DNA of 64,000 nt. Origin: Streptomyces atriruber. Its GTDB lineage: Bacteria > Actinomycetota > Actinomycetes > Streptomycetales > Streptomycetaceae. Below, piece after piece: positions 61,061-64,000 of this stretch (position 1 is its first letter; every line of letters begins with the position of its first letter). The position numbers and the translations under genes are program-made. Where the stretch lies: positions 1 to 64,000 of the forward strand of contig NZ_LIPN01000128.1 in the NCBI RefSeq assembly GCF_001418325.1, read 5' to 3'. A model generated the notes under the pieces. That model had not been told where the DNA came from and did no database searches. It was given only the letters and a program-made list of their open reading frames with translations.

Positions 61061-62179
61061 TCAGGCCTTGCCGTCCTCGGAGGCGTCGCCGTCCGAGGTG
61101 TCCTCGGCCAGCCCGTTCTTCAGGACCGGACCCTCTCCCGGAGCCAGCGTGCTGAGGATGCGCTCCAGGTCTTCCAGAGAGGCGAAGTCAACGACGATCT
61201 TCCCCTTCTTCTGGCCCAGGTCCACCCTGACCCGCGTCTCGAACCGGTCCGAGAGCCGGGTCGCGAGGGTGCTCAGAGCCGGCGAGAGCCGGGCACCGGC
61301 ACGCGGGCCCTTGGCCTTCGGCGCGCTCTGCGGCCGCGAACCCATGAGGGTCACGATCTCCTCGACGGCACGCACCGAGAGGCCCTCGGCCACGATCCTG
61401 TGCGCGAGCCGGTCCTGCTCCTCCGAGTCCTCGACGGAGAGCAGCGCCCGAGCGTGACCCGCGGAGAGAACTCCGGCGGCGACCCTGCGCTGCACGGCCG
61501 GCGAGAGCTTCAGCAGCCGCAGCGTGTTGGAGACCTGCGGACGGGACCGGCCGATGCGGTCCGCCAGCTGGTCGTGCGTGCAGTTGAAGTCCTTGAGCAG
61601 TTGGTCGTAGGCCGCGGCCTCTTCCAGAGGATTCAGCTGGGCCCGGTGCAGGTTCTCGAGAAGCGCGTCCAGGAGGAGCTTCTCGTCGTCCGTGGCCCGC
61701 ACGATGGCGGGGATCCGCTCAAGGCCCGCCTCGCGGCACGCCCGCCAACGCCGCTCACCCATGATGAGTTCGTAGCGTGCGGGACCCAACTGCCGTACGA
61801 CGACCGGCTGGAGAAGGCCGACCTCCTTGATGGAGGTCACCAGCTCGGCGAGGGCGTCCTCGTCGAACACCACACGGGGCTGCTGCGGGTTCGGCGTGAT
61901 GACGTCGAGCGGCAGCTCGGCGAAGTGCGCGCCGGCCACGGTCTGACTCTCCGGCGCCTCCACGACCTGCTGGAGCGACTCCACCGTTTCATGTGAAACA
62001 GGGCTCTGCGGGAGCGCCGTCACCTTCGCGGCGGCCACGCCTCGCTCGGCGGTCAGTACCGGCACTGCCGAGGGAGAGGTCGAGCCTCCTCCCGAGCTCT
62101 GCTGGGGCTGCTTCTCCGTCGGGGCTGCAGGGATCAAGGCACCGAGGCCTCGACCCAGTCCTCTGCGTCGCTCGCTCAC
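61061..62179 (-). CDS. parB: Chromosome partitioning protein ParB
   Basis: 372 aa from a GTG overlapping the parA stop (GTGA), so translation is coupled. Starts [17 protein letters not shown], the basic ParA-stimulating N-terminus. Linker with V-S-H-E-T (61-65) encoded by a near-parS. CTP-binding/arginine patch G-E-R-R-W-R-A at 141-147; [18 protein letters not shown] near 207-221. Loads on parS, spreads as a CTP clamp and compacts the origin region, especially during sporulation. Its many target sites are in this window. Confidence 0.98.
   Translation of the reverse strand: MSERRRGLGRGLGALIPAAPTEKQPQQSSGGGSTSPSAVPVLTAERGVAAAKVTALPQSPVSHETVESLQQVVEAPESQTVAGAHFAELPLDVITPNPQQPRVVFDEDALAELVTSIKEVGLLQPVVVRQLGPARYELIMGERRWRACREAGLERIPAIVRATDDEKLLLDALLENLHRAQLNPLEEAAAYDQLLKDFNCTHDQLADRIGRSRPQVSNTLRLLKLSPAVQRRVAAGVLSAGHARALLSVEDSEEQDRLAHRIVAEGLSVRAVEEIVTLMGSRPQSAPKAKGPRAGARLSPALSTLATRLSDRFETRVRVDLGQKKGKIVVDFASLEDLERILSTLAPGEGPVLKNGLAEDTSDGDASEDGKA
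61986..61999. promoter_or_regulatory. parS-like site, one mismatch, inside parB
   Basis: GTTTCATGTGAAAC; coding V-S-H-E-T in the N-terminal linker of ParB on the minus strand. Confidence 0.75.
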
Positions 62180-63252
62180 TGCATCCCCTCCGTCATGCTG
62201 TGCTGGTCGTTCTGAGCGCCCATGTGGGCGTGCTGGACGTCGTAGTGCACTCCGACCCCGCGCAGCGCGATCTCGCGTGCTGCTTCGAAGTAGGAGAGGG
62301 CACCACTGGATCCGGGGTCGTAGGTGAGGACCGTCTGTCCGTAACTCGGGGCTTCGGAGATGCGGACCGACCGCGGAATGCTCGTCCGCAGGACCTCTTC
62401 GCCGAAGTGGTTGCGCACCTCGTCCGCGACCTGCGAGGCGAGCCGGGTCCTGCCGTCGTACATGGTGAGCAGGATCGTCGACACATGCAGGTTCGGGTTG
62501 AGGTGTCCCCGCACCAGATCGACGTTGCGCAGCAGCTGGCCGAGTCCTTCCAGTGCGTAGTACTCGCACTGGATGGGGATCAGCACCTCCGCGCCGGCCA
62601 CCAACGCATTGACCGTCAGGAGGCCCAGCGACGGCGGACAGTCGATGAGGATGTAGTCCAGCGGCTGCTCGTACGCCTGGATGGCTCGCTGCAGTCGGCT
62701 CTCCCGCGCCACGAGTGACACGAGCTCGATCTCCGCACCGGCGAGATCGATGGTGGCCGGGGCGCAGAAGAGACCCTCGACGTCGGTCACCGGCTGGACC
62801 ACCTCGGAGAGCGGCTTGCTCTCGACCAGCACGTCGTAGATGGACGGGACTTCGGCGTGGTGGTCGATACCGAGAGCCGTGGAGGCGTTGCCCTGTGGGT
62901 CGAGGTCGATCACCAGGACACGGGCGCCGTGCAGAGCGAGTGAAGCGGCGAGATTGACGGTCGTCGTCGTCTTGCCCACTCCACCCTTCTGATTGGCGAC
63001 CACCATGACGCGGGTCTGCTCGGGGCGAGGCAGACCCTCGCCTGCGCGGCCGAAGGCTTCCACTGCCAGTTGGGCAGCACGACCGATGGGTGTGTCGTCC
63101 ATCGGGGTCGGTGTTTCACGTGAAACATCCTCCCCCGCCGACTCGGTACGGGGACCGGGGACCGGATCGGTCATCGGTCCCGCGATGTTGGCGTCGGACC
63201 GCAAGGATTCACTCTCCTCGACATCAGGCTCGCAATGAACAGAGCCTCCCAT
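62176..63252 (-). CDS. parA: Chromosome partitioning ATPase ParA
   Basis: 358 aa from the ATG at 63252. Deviant Walker [11 protein letters not shown] (about residues 89-98), D-L-D-P-Q-G-N-A-S and I-D-C-P-P-S (Walker B). An unusually long acidic N-terminal extension (1-85) includes V-S-R-E-T (43-47) encoded by parS. In Streptomyces ParA polymerises in aerial hyphae and positions ParB complexes. The frame is open to an ATG at 63423, which would make 415 aa starting M-F-H-V-K-R inside another parS. Neither start has a good ribosome binding site, and the extra region looks regulatory, so the shorter form is preferred. Confidence 0.95.
   Translation of the reverse strand: MGGSVHCEPDVEESESLRSDANIAGPMTDPVPGPRTESAGEDVSRETPTPMDDTPIGRAAQLAVEAFGRAGEGLPRPEQTRVMVVANQKGGVGKTTTTVNLAASLALHGARVLVIDLDPQGNASTALGIDHHAEVPSIYDVLVESKPLSEVVQPVTDVEGLFCAPATIDLAGAEIELVSLVARESRLQRAIQAYEQPLDYILIDCPPSLGLLTVNALVAGAEVLIPIQCEYYALEGLGQLLRNVDLVRGHLNPNLHVSTILLTMYDGRTRLASQVADEVRNHFGEEVLRTSIPRSVRISEAPSYGQTVLTYDPGSSGALSYFEAAREIALRGVGVHYDVQHAHMGAQNDQHSMTEGMQ
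63113..63126. promoter_or_regulatory. parS site, perfect, inside parA
   Basis: GTTTCACGTGAAAC; on the minus strand it codes V-S-R-E-T in the ParA N-terminal extension. Matches the 16-bp form. Confidence 0.93.
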
Positions 63253-63562
63253 GCTTTGAGGGTCGTGAACCAGCGAGGCCCGGGCTTCTGTGGACGAATC
63301 CACCTCTGTGGACAACTCCGTGCCCTTATCGAGGGAACCGAGTGGTCGACGGTCGCGGGGTTCCGCAGCGCGGCCGCGACTGATGATGCCATGCAGCAGT
63401 GAGCGACGTTTCACGTGAAACACGATGCACGGCAGCCGGGGTGCCGCAGGTGCGACACCCCGGTATGGGTACGTTTGACAGGTTTTGTGGAGTACGGCTC
63501 GTCGTCAGGACGGATGAATGAAATCGGTTCGTGCTGCGCAGCAGCAGCCCCGTTCCGTGGGC
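63253..63562. other. parAB promoter region with DnaA boxes, parS and hairpin
   Basis: About 310 bp between parA and rsmG. It holds a perfect DnaA box TGTGGACAA (63307-63315) and a one-mismatch box TGTGGACGA (63289-63297) 18 bp apart, a perfect parS (63408-63421) and a hairpin with CCGGGGTG/CACCCCGG arms (63436-63463), probably the rsmG terminator. The parA frame remains open through the left part. Confidence 0.65.
63408..63421. promoter_or_regulatory. parS site, perfect, upstream of parA
   Basis: GTTTCACGTGAAAC, 156 bp upstream of the preferred parA start. ParB bound here could influence the parAB promoter. Confidence 0.92.
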
Positions 63563-64000
63563 TCAGCGGCGGCGTCGCGCGCGTCCGGCGCGAGCGGCCT
63601 TGGCCCGCTTCGCCGCGAAGCGCACACCGCCGGGGCTCTCCCCGACCTCGACCCGCACGACCGTGGACAGCGGGTCCACCACACCCTCACCGACGTGCAG
63701 CACAGACGTGTCCACCGCACCGAGCTTGCTCAGGGAGGCGCCTGCCGCCTTCACCTCTTCCTCGGCGGTGTCGCCCTTGAGGAGCAGCATCTCTCCGTAC
63801 GGACGGAGCAGCGGGACGCCCCAGGCCGCCAGGCGGTCCAGCGGTGCGACGGCACGAGCGGTCACCACATGGACGGGCGGCAGCTTGCCGAGGACTTCCT
63901 CGGCGCGGCTCCGCACGACCGTCACGTGGTCGAGGCCGAGCAGCTCCACGACCTCGGTGAGGAAGTTCGTGCGCCGCAGCAGCGGCTCCAGGAGCGTGAT
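63563..64000 (-). CDS. rsmG: 16S rRNA methyltransferase RsmG (GidB), C-terminal part
   Basis: The frame runs from the stop at 63563 to the window edge, so the N-terminus is missing. Visible: L-L-R-R-T-N-F-L-T-E-V-V-E-L-L-G-L, then V-H-V-V-T-A-R-A-V-A-P-L-D-R-L-A-A-W and L-L-R-P-Y-G-E-M-L-L-L-K-G, the RsmG end of the Rossmann methyltransferase fold, and a basic K-R-A-K-A-A-R-A-G-R-A-R-R-R-R tail. Methylates N7 of G527 (E. coli numbering) of 16S rRNA; loss gives low-level streptomycin resistance. Adjacent to parA as in most actinobacteria. Confidence 0.95.
   Translation of the reverse strand: MTLLEPLLRRTNFLTEVVELLGLDHVTVVRSRAEEVLGKLPPVHVVTARAVAPLDRLAAWGVPLLRPYGEMLLLKGDTAEEEVKAAGASLSKLGAVDTSVLHVGEGVVDPLSTVVRVEVGESPGGVRFAAKRAKAARAGRARRRR

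Overview
The window is high-GC actinobacterial DNA from the core of a Streptomyces chromosome, just to one side of oriC. The evidence is a run of genes with Streptomyces-specific families (ssgA/ssgR, DUF5326, LppU/SCO3897-like, FemX), strongly G/C-biased third codon positions, GTG starts with GGAGG-type ribosome binding sites, and the order mannosyltransferase - class A PBP - padR - ino1 - MFS - CCA transferase - DUF6049 - murJ - pseudokinase - sigM - rsmA - trxB - trxA - parB - parA - rsmG. From memory this order matches S. coelicolor from about SCO3947 down to SCO3885; that is recall, not a search. The species cannot be named. No tRNA, rRNA, IS element, prophage or CRISPR array was seen.

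Left part (1-31 kb). A cydABCD cytochrome bd operon on the minus strand, led by a Rex operator, is followed by a PLP aminotransferase, a LacI-type regulator, a PPP-like phosphoesterase, thiC under a TPP riboswitch, a YibE/F membrane protein with a His-rich tail, and the sporulation pair ssgR-ssgA. Many small unlinked units follow: cupin, DUF5326, holin-like, PLP lyase, LysR, Nudix, globin-reductase, HAD phosphatase, GNATs, an MFS/MarR divergent pair, a serine hydrolase, a MerR/SDR divergent pair, an S1-domain protein and an amidase.

Middle (31-49 kb). dnaB sits beside a 460-bp spacer carrying DnaA-box-like sites. Next come a MATE transporter, the rpsF-ssb-rpsR-rplI operon, the cell-wall pair femX/alanine-racemase-like, a GT87 mannosyltransferase, a class A penicillin-binding protein, padR with its own palindrome, inositol-phosphate synthase, an MFS protein, an LppU-like membrane protein and the CCA-adding enzyme.

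Right part (49-64 kb). DUF6049, MurJ and a membrane pseudokinase form a lipid II/cell-envelope block. It leads into sigM-rsmA (ECF sigma and zinc anti-sigma), then trxB-trxA behind a SigR-type promoter, then a GNAT, parB, parA and the truncated rsmG. 

The most striking non-coding signal is a field of 14 ParB-binding (parS) sites, GTTTCACGTGAAAC: 12 perfect and two with one mismatch. They get denser towards the parAB/oriC end. Several are built into larger perfect palindromes between convergent genes, one contains the start codon of cydCD, and those inside genes are read in the one frame that gives V-S-(R/H)-E-T.
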